Source: Rhynochetos jubatus (lineage: Eukaryota > Chordata > Aves > Eurypygiformes > Rhynochetidae). From it: a stretch of 64,000 bases of DNA. Both the position numbers and the translations under genes were made by a program. The stretch is taken from the NCBI GenBank assembly GCA_027574665.1, contig CM050652.1, positions 4,754,589 to 4,818,588 on the forward strand. Reading direction: 5' to 3'. Below, piece after piece: positions 23,220-34,600 of this stretch (positions within the stretch are counted from its first letter, which is position 1; the number at the start of each line of letters is the position of its first letter). The notes under the pieces were generated by a model. That model saw nothing but the letters and a program-made list of their open reading frames with translations, did not search any database and was not told the DNA's origin.

Positions 23220-25029
23220 GGAGAGATGAAACGAGAGTCTGAGCCAATCGCTCCCCTTAGCAATACACCTGAACAGCAAAATGTGGGAGGAGAGTGAAGA
23301 TCTCAAAGCAATCTCTCTTCAGTAAGGACAGTGTGAAGAAGACACTGGCTGAACCCTGGACCATCTAGAAGTTCATTGCTGCTATTCTGTTTGCCCTGTG
23401 CTAGTGAAATGGGAGGTTATTTGAGAAGGGGCTGGGTGACCCTCCTACTCTCTGCTTGGTTGGAGAAGTCAACTTCACATATGCTTTTCCTCATCTTATT
23501 CCTGGCCTGTGAGCATTAGCATCTTAAGTTACTGCATGCTCAAGCCTGTGCTGAAGGTCTTGCTTTCAGTTCTCCCTTGCAGGAGAGCCATTTCTCAAGA
23601 TAGCTGGGCCCAAAGCAATAGTTTTGTCTTTACATTTTGTTCTGAAGCATGAGTCTTGGCATAGTTTTGCACTGAGCATCCTGTTAAGGGTCTTCCAGAG
23701 TGCAATTCAATCTAGCTGGTTGCTTTCAGCTGTGTCCCTCTTCCCCACAGTAGATGGTGTGGGTAAGCAACCATGCCTGCTACCTGCCCTCCTGCCACAG
23801 TGCTAGCAGTGCTAACTAGATGATCAAACAGCTGGAAAACCAACATCCCACCCCCAGCAGCTGGAACTGCTACAGCAACAATATGATTTAATTTTTAAAT
23901 ATGCTACAATCTAGTGAAGATTGATCATATTTCTCTAAGTCTCTGGCAACTCTGTTTTTTTCCTAACACATGGATATCATTTAGCTCCTGGAGATGCTTC
24001 CACACACCACCCATCCTTCCTTTCAGTTCTGGAAAGGCAGAGTATACATGAGCTCAATTTGGCCTTGCCATGTAAATGTCTTTGTGGTTGTCACAGAAGT
24101 CCTCAATGGCCAAGTTCTCGACTAAGCAAACTCCCCTGTGACCGAGCTATAGCATTATTCAGCGATGCCTCACTTTAAAACAGACCATAGCCTTGCAGTC
24201 TGGGTTTGGAGGCTTCTTTGTGGAGCGGCACCACCTGCAGTGGGGGTGGCTGGCAGATCCTTCTGTAACCTCCTGCTGCCAAATTCCTGCTGCGTACAAA
24301 TTCCCACAGTGTAAGGAAGGAGAAGGAGCCAGAGAAATTAGAATGAAGAATTTTTGACAATTTGGAGTAAATAAAGACTTCCTCTCTTATTAGAAATGCA
24401 GCTAGAAATGTCTAAATTTAAGAGGCTGCTTTGTAGGGTCATAAGCAATCATGGGTGCTGGTTTGTCATCCTTTGGAGAATTTAAATACCTGCTAAGGAG
24501 AAGTGGTGCTCTGCTCAAGGAAGTGGCAGGTCTGCTGGAAGCTCATGGTGGAACTTTGTTCCTCTCAGAGGGAGTCAAGACTCAAGAAATCACTAAACCC
24601 TGCAATGTCCTGCTTCATGGAACAGGACCCTGCACAGCTCCTGTTGCTGCTTTTTAGGCAAGCAGCCTGTGCACTGAGACAGCGCTAAACCACATGGTGG
24701 TTTTCACCACTGGTTTAAGGGTTCATAGTTGTTCGGGGAACATCATACTTGGTGGCAAATCCAGACCCCATCCCAAAAACACAATATCCTCTTGTGGCCT
24801 GTTGACTTACGGGTTTGATTTCTTTGTTACCTCTTTGATGCTAATGGGTCATTGCAGATTAATATCCACCCACCTCTCCTCTCTCTCTCTTCTTTCCCCA
24901 GGGACAGTGGTTGGAGTAGGTGCTCCAAGTCACTTCTTTGCAACGCGTATGACCCAGGGTTGTTTCTCCAGGTAGGCACTGTGCTGTATGATCTGTGCCT
25001 GCCACTGGGTGACTCATCAGCCCCTGGGG

Positions 25030-25360
25030 TATTGCACACATCCCTGCATGGGTTTATTTTAAGGCCAGCAGCTCTCTGCACTGCTAGGTAAGAGTGCTGG
25101 CCAATTTCTCCCTCCCTTCCCACTGGGAGAGTACCAATCATGCCTTTAACCATGTCCTTAACCCTTACCCCCAGCTTCATCTTCAGGAATTTGATGAACA
25201 ATGTTCATCTAGCATAAGAGAGAGACAGCTGATTTCCAAGGGCAAAAAGCCTTGGTTTCTTTGGCAAAAAGTGAGGAAATACTCGTAAGTTGCCTAGCTC
25301 TAAAGGCTTCAGAAGGGAACCATTCACACATGCTGCTGTAATACATGGCTGTGGTCGGTC
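25030..25360 (-). other. ITIH5: Probable ITIH5 3' untranslated region
   Basis: From the stop codon to the first AATAAA on the minus strand. The right limit is firm; the left limit is only the most likely cleavage zone, since a longer UTR using a signal further left is possible. Confidence 0.4.
25053..25058 (-). terminator. Candidate ITIH5 poly(A) signal
   Basis: TTTATT on the plus strand reads AATAAA in gene sense about 300 bases after the stop. It is followed in gene sense by a T/G-containing stretch (gatgtgtgc). Confidence 0.45.
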
Positions 25361-25659
25361 TTAAAGACTGTTAATCGTCCCAAAGCTGGTCCCTGTGTCA
25401 AAAGGATGAGAAGCCAAATAGTCTTTATAGCTCCCATCGATCAGTTTGTCCGCATTGTTTTTGGCAAACCAGCAGCTGACTTCCTGCTGGCCATTGTAGA
25501 TCCTCCTCTGCTTCCACACAACAGGAACAAGCCGTCCCTTCACTTTCAGGGTAGTTGTAGGGTTTGGTTTTAATGCTTCGGTTTGGTTCTGACCAACCTG
25601 CGGATGACTTGCGTTTAGAGATTCCTGAAGAAGTTTAACTTCATGGTTCAAGAACTGAC
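25361..25659 (-). CDS. ITIH5: ITIH5 last coding exon with stop
   Basis: Acceptor AG is the complement of CT at 25660-25661 (ttgccttgcag). 98 codons and TAA at 25363-25361. Starts [17 protein letters not shown], then [33 protein letters not shown] and [13 protein letters not shown]. The [14 protein letters not shown] block is conserved at heavy-chain C-termini. Confidence 0.95.
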
Positions 25660-28600
25660 CTGCAAGGCAAGATAAAATAGAGTCCATGACTGGCTGTTTT
25701 GTCCCTGTTTATAAGCTTTGGGTTTCTCTTAACAGACCACGTTTTGAGGATTCTTAGCGTATGGGGTTGTAAAGGGCTTCTCTACAATAGCAGGGTGAAT
25801 CTAGATCCTGCAATTCTTTTCTAAACGTCACCTAGAGGTGGAGATTAGAATAAAACCCTATTTATATTTTTCCACTCATCAAGATACATTGGCTGAGCTA
25901 AAGAGCTTGTTGAGCTGCTCTCTGTAAGTTCCCTTCTATGGGCTGTGATTACTATAAGATAATAACCCATACAAAGCCCATCAGCAAGCAGAAAGAAAAC
26001 CTAGACCTGAAGCTCCAAGTTCTTTTCCCTTGACTTCTTGGGATCAAGACCTTTTAGGCCAAACCCAAGTATGGATTTAGAGGTTTGTGCATGCAAGCGG
26101 TCTGAATCCAAAACCCCACTCCTGAGGGATCATCTCCTGCTTAACCTGAGGGTGCCTGAATGTCACAGAAACTATGACTTCAGTCTTAGGGTTCTTCAGC
26201 CGTACATGGCCATAAGCATCACTACTTCTTGTTGACTGAAAGAACCCAACCATCTACACATTCTCTGAGCCTAGCTGCCCTCAGAAATTGGAGACAACTC
26301 TTCTTTCACTTCACGTTTGAAAGAAAGGGGCCACAAAAAGGACCAATGTTTCTTGATCTCAATCAGGCTCAAGTGTAAACAGCTTAGTCCTGCAAAATCA
26401 GACTGTATTGGGTCTGCATGGCAAGGTTTTGGTAGTGGGGAGAAGTGGGGGGCATCTACAGAGGTGGCTTCTGTGAAAGCTTCCCCTATGTTTGACAGAG
26501 CCAATGGCAGCTGGCTCCAAGATGGACCTGCTGCTGGCCAAGGCTGAGCCCATCAGTGAAGGTGGTAGCACCTCTGTAGTAACATGTTTGAGAAGGGGAA
26601 AAAACCCTGAAGAGAGGGAATTTGCAGCAAAGAGAGAGTGAGAGAATCAACTCTGCTGCCACCAAGGTTAGTGGAGAAGGAGAGGAGGAGGTGCTCCAGG
26701 TGCTGAAGCTGAGATTCCCCACAGCCCATGGTGCAGTCCATGGTGAGGCCAGCTGTGCCCTGCAGCCCCAGGAGGACCCCACACTGGAGCAGGGGGATGC
26801 CCAAAGGAGGCTGTGACCCCATGGGCAGCCCACACTGGAGTAGGCTCCTGGCAGGACTTGTGGCCCCATGGAGAGAGGAGCCCAGGCTGGAGCAGGTTTG
26901 CTGGCAGGGCTTGTGACCCTGGGGTGGCCCAGGCTGGAGCAGGCTGCTCCTGAGACTGCACCCCATGGAAGGAACCCAGGCTGGAGTAGTTCATGAAGAA
27001 ATGCAGCCCATGGGAAGGACTCACATTGGAGAAGTTCATAGAGGACTGGAGCAGGAGCAGTGTGAGGATCCTAACCTGAGGAGGAAGGAGCAGCAGAGAC
27101 AACCTGTGATGGACTGACCACAACCCTCATATTCCCTGTCCCCCTGTGGTGTGGGGAGGGAGGAGGGAGAGAAACGGGAAGCAAAGCTGAGCCTGGTAAG
27201 AAGGGAGGGGTAGGGGTTTTAAGATTTAGGTTTAGTTCTCTTTTTTACTCTGATTCAATTGGTGATAAATTAAATTAATTTTTTTCCCCAAGTCAAGGTT
27301 GTTTTGCTCATGGCAGTAATTGCTGAATGATCCCTCCCTGTCCTTATCTCAACACACATGCTTTTCATTGTATTTTCTCTCCCCTGTCCAGCTGAGGACA
27401 GTGACAGGGAGGCTTCAGTGGGCATCTGGCCTCCAGTCAGGGTCAACACACCACAGAGACCCTCTGGACATGTGCAAATGCAATACCTGAAGGCTAAGCC
27501 AATGACCTCTGGCAATGTGCTAGCTCTGTGAGTAGAGCTCTCTTTCAGAACCTGCAAGACCTCAGCTGACTGTCCTCTCTTCCTAGAGAGATTCAGACTC
27601 TACTTTGCTGTGTCCCTGAGAGCACATTAGCAGCTGGGCCATTCTGAATTAGGACTGCTGTTAGAGAATCTCTTACTGGTTCCTTACTCAGGGTTCTTGT
27701 GCAATAATTGGGTTCTGTCTCAGTATTTTATATACACATCAAGCATGTGTATTCTAATGACAACTGTATTAAACAATCATAAAAATAGTTAAAATGTGAA
27801 AAACAGGCACAGCCACATGGCTAGGATGGGGGAGATATAGCTCATACAGAAAAAGATGGAAAAGGAGTAGGAGATACTAGCAATAGAGGAGTTGAGAGTG
27901 GATGTAGGGCCTCACCTGGAAACCTCATCCCCACCTGTCTTGTTCATTACCTGCTGACTCTGTCCTTTAAAACTGGAAGGATCATTTTTTTCTGATTTAC
28001 AGCTCTGAACCTGAGAACCTGTTACCTACCTAGTAACCCATGGGAGTCAGAAGAGAGGCCTTTACTGTTGGAGATGTAGAACCCCAGGTGATCCCTCTGA
28101 TACGGGGCTGGTTTCTTGTAATGGTGGATGAGGATGACAAAGCTGATTGTGTCTTGTATCGTCACAGTGATGTTGGAATTGGCAGAGATGGACACCTCAA
28201 GGCTGCTGCTTCGCACAACAGCACTCCGATCACAGGACAGAAGAAGTCTTTCCCCATCATCCAGGATGATTCTTTTGGGTGTGATCTCTAGGTACGATCG
28301 CTCTGGCTTATTGCTGAGGATAGTGATGGTGCTGAAGTATGTCCGATGCTTCTTGTGGCCGTTGGGTGGTGCAGGAGCTCCAATTAATTGCCCATTCACA
28401 GTTACACCTTGCAGGAAGATAATCAATAAATGAAAGCTGGAACCAAAATCAGGTCTATTGTCTCAGAGATATAAGCCTTGCATTAGGACATGCAGATTCA
28501 TTACCTCATACTCAATTATTTCACCTACCAATATTATAAAACAGTATAACCAGTCTGTTATAAAATTATTATCTTATACAGAGCACTTAAATTTACCCAA

Positions 28601-31600
28601 GCTCAGAAATACTAGTCTTCCCCAGAGACAAGTGCCCCCAGCCTCATTAGTCTTAACATTGTGTACACAGTGCTACAGGATAGGATCAGCTGCTCCTCAG
28701 CACAGCACCTTCCTAAGCTCCATCCAAACACACCTACCTATGATTAAGACAATGATGCATGGGGATTTTGAGCCATATAAGACAAATACTTACTTTCCTG
28801 ACCCCTATAACCTGACCAACCATAAGATGAGTTACCTAGGCAACCTATTTGTTGATGAGTAGCTCAAACCTGGGCAAACACACCAGATCTTGGTGAACTA
28901 AGAAAAGCTGCTGGCAGGCCTGCATTCCCTCATACCACCATGGGGACTGAACTTCTAGGAACAGGACTTGGGTGTGTCTGAATGCTGCTGTCTCAGAGAA
29001 ATTCAGGGTAGTAGATAGTTGTGGTTTGATCATCCTCATCATTGATGTCCCTCTCTACCTGACTCCTAAGAGAATTAGCCTGGGAAGCCAGAGAGTAAGG
29101 GCTACTACCATGGCTGACACACTAAGGACTGAGCAGGACCTGTAGAGGGAAGAGCCTCACCTGCAACAGTCTGAGGTGCAGTGCTGAACCTCCTCAGGTG
29201 GCAGTGTAAGAAATTCAGGTTCTTTCCGTCATTGCAGAAGAGGACCCTGAACCCTGCACTTCCATTGGGTTATTTCCAGCTTCACCAGTACTGCCTTCTC
29301 TATTTCCATCAGTTTTGCCCCCAAAAAAAACAGTTTTGAGTAGTCTAAGGTATAGATCCCACTGAATCAAGTAAAGCCTAGATGTCCACATAAGATTCCC
29401 AATTATTGTAATGATTTTTGTGTCTTGCTGTCCATAAGACAGTGTCTCACTTCCCACAGGCCTCTGAACAACTACTAGACAGTAACAAAGGAGGAGGCTT
29501 GTTGCTAATGCAAGCTAGACTCAAGCCATCAACACTGAGATGGAATATCCCCATTTCTCATCATTCCTGGGGGATCTTTCATTTCTGCCCTCATAGGCTC
29601 AACTTGCTAGTGCTGGAGACTCTGTTTTCCTCATTCTGCATTCGAGCCACAGAATCATTCAAGCAGTAGCACAAACAGTAGTCTGTGAAAGAAGTTTAAG
29701 GGAAACATTGCCAGGAGCTGGATCTTACTCTCTGAGGCAGGCATGAACACAGAAATGTGGAGGGCAGACCACCGCCACACAGAACAGAATTGTTATACCT
29801 TTATGGTGGGGTAGTTTCTCTTCTTTGTAAAACAAGTCTGTGCATTGTCTCTGGTTTTGACAACCGTTTCCCCACTCAGGACATAATCTGCTTATTAGCT
29901 GCCCTGCTTAGAATTCCAGATCGGATCAGACCACAGTTTGGGCCCCTGAGGATCAGACTGCCTTGGGCAAAGCAGATCCCGAATTGTGTGGGTTTTCTCA
30001 AAGCTGTCATGACTCGGTAACCCGTTTGGTAGTCTCTTCGCTGAAACAGCCTCAGTGCATGTTTGGATACTTCGCTCTGTCCTGAAGCGAACAGTACTGT
30101 AAGGGAAGAGTGAAGTTCCAGTAACGGGAATTTTGGTGGCTCCAAACCTTTTATTTGCATGTTGTGACTTTAACTAGAGGTCTGATGAGGTTGCACCATC
30201 AAAAGAAATGCACTGTCTCTGCACCAGAAAGCCGAATCTCCTGTGTAATCTCTCAGCATGGAGGTGGCTGCATGGCTTATGCAAACACCCCATGCTGTAC
30301 ACAAAAGGGCTGCGGCTGTTCGGTCAGCTGGGGCTGTCATAGCGCTGGTCAAATGCAACCCCCAGACCGTGCTGGGTCAAATTGTCAGGACTGAGCTCTC
30401 CAGTCTAGCTGGACTGACGGGTTGCAATGTGGTTCTCATGCACTCAAGTGGGTCTCTTGGCTGTTTACATGTAATTGCTCTTCCCTTGATTCCAGTCAAT
30501 GAAGACCTGAACTAGGAAAGGTTTGGAATCACCTCAAGGCCAGTTCTCTCTATGGTTAGGTCTACCCTGTTGACAAACACTTCTGTAGATGAATGCATAT
30601 GTAATAGTGGCCAGGTCTTCTCCTTGCTGAGGCTTGCTGTGAATTTACCCATAAGCTACGATAAAGGTGGAGGTCAGTAAGTGCAAGGGAACAGCTTAGC
30701 TCCCCTTCTAATCCAGATCATTAGAGCCAGAAAACTGGTGTGCACCAATTTTCCATTGCTTAGCTAGAAAAGCAAATTTTTCTAATTTCCGGCCACTTTC
30801 TTGCCTATGAAGCACCTTGGTGCTTAGTCTTATTTCTAGAGAGCTGGCCTTGCACTTCGTCTTTCCTCCACACACAACTGCTTTGCTTGGCTGCTCACCA
30901 GATTCCTTATGGTCGGAGACCAGTCGGAGTATGTCCCCTGGTTCTCCATCAATATTGAAGCAGACAGAGAACTTGCTGGAGGGAAAATCAATGACAAAGT
31001 GAGGGTCTCCATCCGCTGAGAAGACATGGAAAGAGACAAATGTGAGAAACTTCAACAAAACTGCAGTGTCCAAGAATGTAACAAAACTGCTTTTCAAAGT
31101 GTGCTTGTCCCTGTTGTTTTCTAAGACCTCCCAGTTTGTTGTTTTTAGAGGGTTGGATGGAGTTTGCCAGGAAATGCCAAGTTTTGTTTTGTTTTTCACA
31201 AAGATTCTTTTATCTTGTTTAGCTTTTCTCACAGAGGACATTGGGTTTTCAAAGAAAACTCAAACCCCAAAGCAGCCCAAGTGAAAACCAGGGTATTTTC
31301 TTCCTGGAATATAATTTCAGCGGTTTGTGGGAATTGTCATGCATACTTCTCCATACTCTGCTGGGAGGCTACATCCCCTGCAGCACACAAAAGTGTACCC
31401 TCTAACCAAGCAGTGCTGCATGGGCACACCTCACGCTGAACCTTCCTGGTCCTTGTTATCAGATCAGAGCAGTCAACAGCAGATTTTAAACAATGCCACA
31501 ACCTGAATTTTTCAACAAACCTTGACCTATCATCAACTACCACATAGTTGTTGTTAATAATAAGACAAGCCAAAACCCGAGTTTTTAAGGTAAATTTGAC

Positions 31601-34600
31601 CTTATCCAGTGCAAGTCAAGTCTACATTCTAGATCTGGGTTTATTCTTTAGTGTTTAATGTTTGAAAAGGATGTTCAGTAGAGGTGCAGAACCAACAGGG
31701 AAATAGCAAAACACTAAAGAACTTTTTTCCTTTGACAACACTTTTTATGTTTCAGCAACATTACTTTGTAAAATGTATTTTTGGCTAGTTCTGTACGGAG
31801 AGAACGTGCTTCCTGTTCTCCCCTAATCTACAGAAGTTTTAAACCTAAGGATCAAGTGGTGTAGATCATCTACCTTGCTATGTTTCTTATTGATCCTCTC
31901 TGTATTTTGGGTTTGGTTTCATTTTCCTACCCACTCTGCAGGTCTAGTAACTAGGATTTTGGTTGATCCGTCGGGATAGTTACACTACAGTGGCATGCAA
32001 CTGAGTTTTCCATAAGTCAACCATTATTATTTTGGATTATTAAAAGCATGAAAACAGGCACTGACCTGAAGTTTTGGAGATTTTAATTCTCTGCTTATCT
32101 TGCTGTCTGCGTATACCTAGAAGTGGGGAAGGAAGGCTGTTACAATTACTTACTGAGCAGCAGAAAAAGCCGTAGTATAATAATGTCCTCAAAATATTAT
32201 TCAGTGAGATTATAGGGCATATTCCTGCAGCTACTTCAAGCTGCATTTAGAATACCAATTTTCCTTCAGTAGTTTCTACAGAGCAGTAAGTGCTTCCAGG
32301 GAGTGAGTCAAGTGCCTAAAAGGTTTGCTGAAGGTCACCCAGCCCCACAGTTAGCAAAATCAATAGGAAAATCTCAGCAATGAACCCCTTGGTTCATTGG
32401 CTAGATCACCCCTGCAGCCAAAGTCAGCCATGAGACCTTACCTATGCAAAAAGATTTCTTACCAGCACATGGCCATTTCTCCCCCCATACCTGGTGGTGC
32501 CTTGTGTCCCTGCAAGCTCTGCACCTTCTCACCGATGCCATCAGTAGAAGGGCTGATAAACTCCTCTTGAGGTGGTTCTGAATGGACCCCAGCCTCTCTC
32601 ATCTTCAGAACAGTGAAGGGAGTAACAAAATTGTAAGTCAGGGCCATTGACTTGGCTTTCTCCATCAAATAGTCTTTTTCCTGACTGTCATCACTCTTCA
32701 AACGGGAGTTAAGCAATTCCTTGATGGTGAGGTAACTCCATGCCCTCTCAATGTAATTGTTATCACCTTTGCCATCTTCCAGGCCAGGGACACCTCTGAT
32801 GTCATTCCTGCTTGGCAGTTCAATAGCCACATCTGTTTTGAGGAGGATGTACTTCTTGGAGTTGCTAGCAGTCACCTCCACATGGAGACTATCTGAGGTG
32901 TGGTTGATGAGTTTGCCAGCTATTATAATTTCAGAGCCATTGAAGTAGTTAGGGAAGAAGTTCTGAGTGACTTGCTCCACATTGTCTTCAGGGTAGTCAA
33001 CACGAATGTCAGAGAGAAGGGGTGTTCCTATTTCATCATAGAACCTTAAACAACGACACATTTCTCACCATTAATACTGTTCATCCACATGTATGCACAC
33101 ACTCTTGCACTTATACACGGCCAACGATACAGTCAGACTATCTAATATGGCTCCTATGAGATCCAGGAGCAGTTAGAGACCCCAGATTTAACTACTGCAT
33201 CCACTGCAACTGGGGCCAGAGAGACGGGGGAGTCACCACCTGTAGAGATTTCCAAAACTTGAGTAGAAAAGGCCCTGAGAAACTTCACCTAAATTTGAAG
33301 TTAGCTCTTCTCTAAGCAGAAGGCTGGATTACATGACCTCCAGAGGTCACTTTCAACCAAAATTATTCTCTGCCTCATTTTAGTTTTCCACTGGGGGGAC
33401 TTTTTACAAGGGCCTCTAGTGATAAGACAAGGGGTAGGAGGTTTAATTTGAAAGAGGGGAAATTTAGATTGGATATCAGGAAGAAATTCTTCATGGAGAG
33501 GTTGGTGAAGCACTGGAACAGGTTGCCCAGAGAAGCTGTGGATGCCTCATTCCTGGCTGTCTTCAAGGCCAGGCTGGATGAAGCTTTGAGCGACGTGGTC
33601 TAGTGGAGGGTGTCCCTGCCCATGGCAGGGGAATTGGAACTAGGTGGTCCTTAAGGTCCTTCCAACCCATTCTATGATTCTATGAAGATGCTGGGTCCTC
33701 CAAAGCTGGAAAGTATCTAAACCAAAGCTACTGTTTCACTGGAGGAGCCCTAGATACTACTGTTTGGGATGATCAGTGTAAGACACTCAGGAATATAGTA
33801 TTATGAGGGCCAAAGGAAAAGGAAAATCAAGAAAGAATTTCACTATGCCCCCATAAATGAGGGCCTTTCCAAGGAATGGAAGAATCCTAACTACTAAACA
33901 GATGTCCTGGCAGAAGAGAACTCGCTGTTACCTCACTGCTGATTTTGTGTTGGAGCAAGATGTGGCTGCCATGGAACCAGGGAGCTTAACCCCATAATGC
34001 CATGTTAACATGGCCTACCATACTTCTGAGAATACTTTGCACTGAACTGGCCAGAAAGCTTTTACAAGAGGTCAAGGCCTGAGTTTACAGCACTGTGTTT
34101 TCCCTGCAGCATTGTGCTTTTGAAGGATCTTCCCAAGCTGCTCCAAGAGTGCCGTATTTCCTATTTAAATGCCAGACTCCTCATCTCTCCGCAAGTTGTT
34201 TGAGTCTAATTTGGTAAAAAAAAAACCAAAACAAAAAAAAAACCAAACAAAAAAAAAACCAAACAAAAAAAAAAAACTGGCCTCAGCCTTTTTTTGGTTC
34301 AAGCTGCATTTATTTTTCACATCTACTTAATCAGATTGTCTGGAAGCTAGAGTAATAGTTTCTGGTTTATTCTTTCTCCAAGGAAATCCAAAACCCGGAT
34401 TGGTTGACTTTCTTTTACAGTCTCTCTGAGCACTCAGTGTCTTTGATGCTGAGACCTCATTACATTTTAAAACATGAGTGAATTAATCCTGAGAACTCCC
34501 TGTGAAATAACTCCTGGGTTGTAACAAATGATGGAGTAAGAGATACAACCTGTCTTGGAGTACAATGCATGGAAGTATCTGTGTAAAAATACAATGCACT

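Larger units (their letters stand above)
21026..25029. other. Intergenic region between convergent genes
   Basis: It lies between the 3' end of TMEM110L and the probable 3' end of ITIH5. Contents: a possible MIR remnant (22588-22675), a short exon-like element on the plus strand (23111-23158), a small TG/TA-rich patch (23179-23219) and an AATAAA at 24370-24375 on the plus strand. Nothing else recognised. Confidence 0.6.
25660..28029 (-). other. ITIH5 last intron
   Basis: 2.4 kb intron, of which about 1 kb is an LTR-like repeat (26404-27455). The rest is unremarkable. Confidence 0.75.
31016..32490 (-). other. ITIH5 introns around the 51-base microexon
   Basis: Two short introns, 31016-32065 and 32117-32490. 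A MIR-like fragment lies at about 32320-32391. Nothing else seen. Confidence 0.65.

Noticed and set aside
26486..27123. Open frames of 127-151 codons on the minus strand with repeated LLQPG- or SSLG-like phrases
   Set aside because: They arise from the tandem units of the LTR-like repeat, so the internal repetition is not a protein repeat.
29876..30160. 94-codon minus-strand open frame in the CpG-richer stretch
   Set aside because: Looked somewhat protein-like but has no recognisable match and no splice sites in a useful place.
30708..31241. Extending the DPHF exon over the full 177-codon open frame
   Set aside because: Clear acceptor and donor sites restrict it to 30899-31015, and only that part matches ITIH5 and joins in phase.
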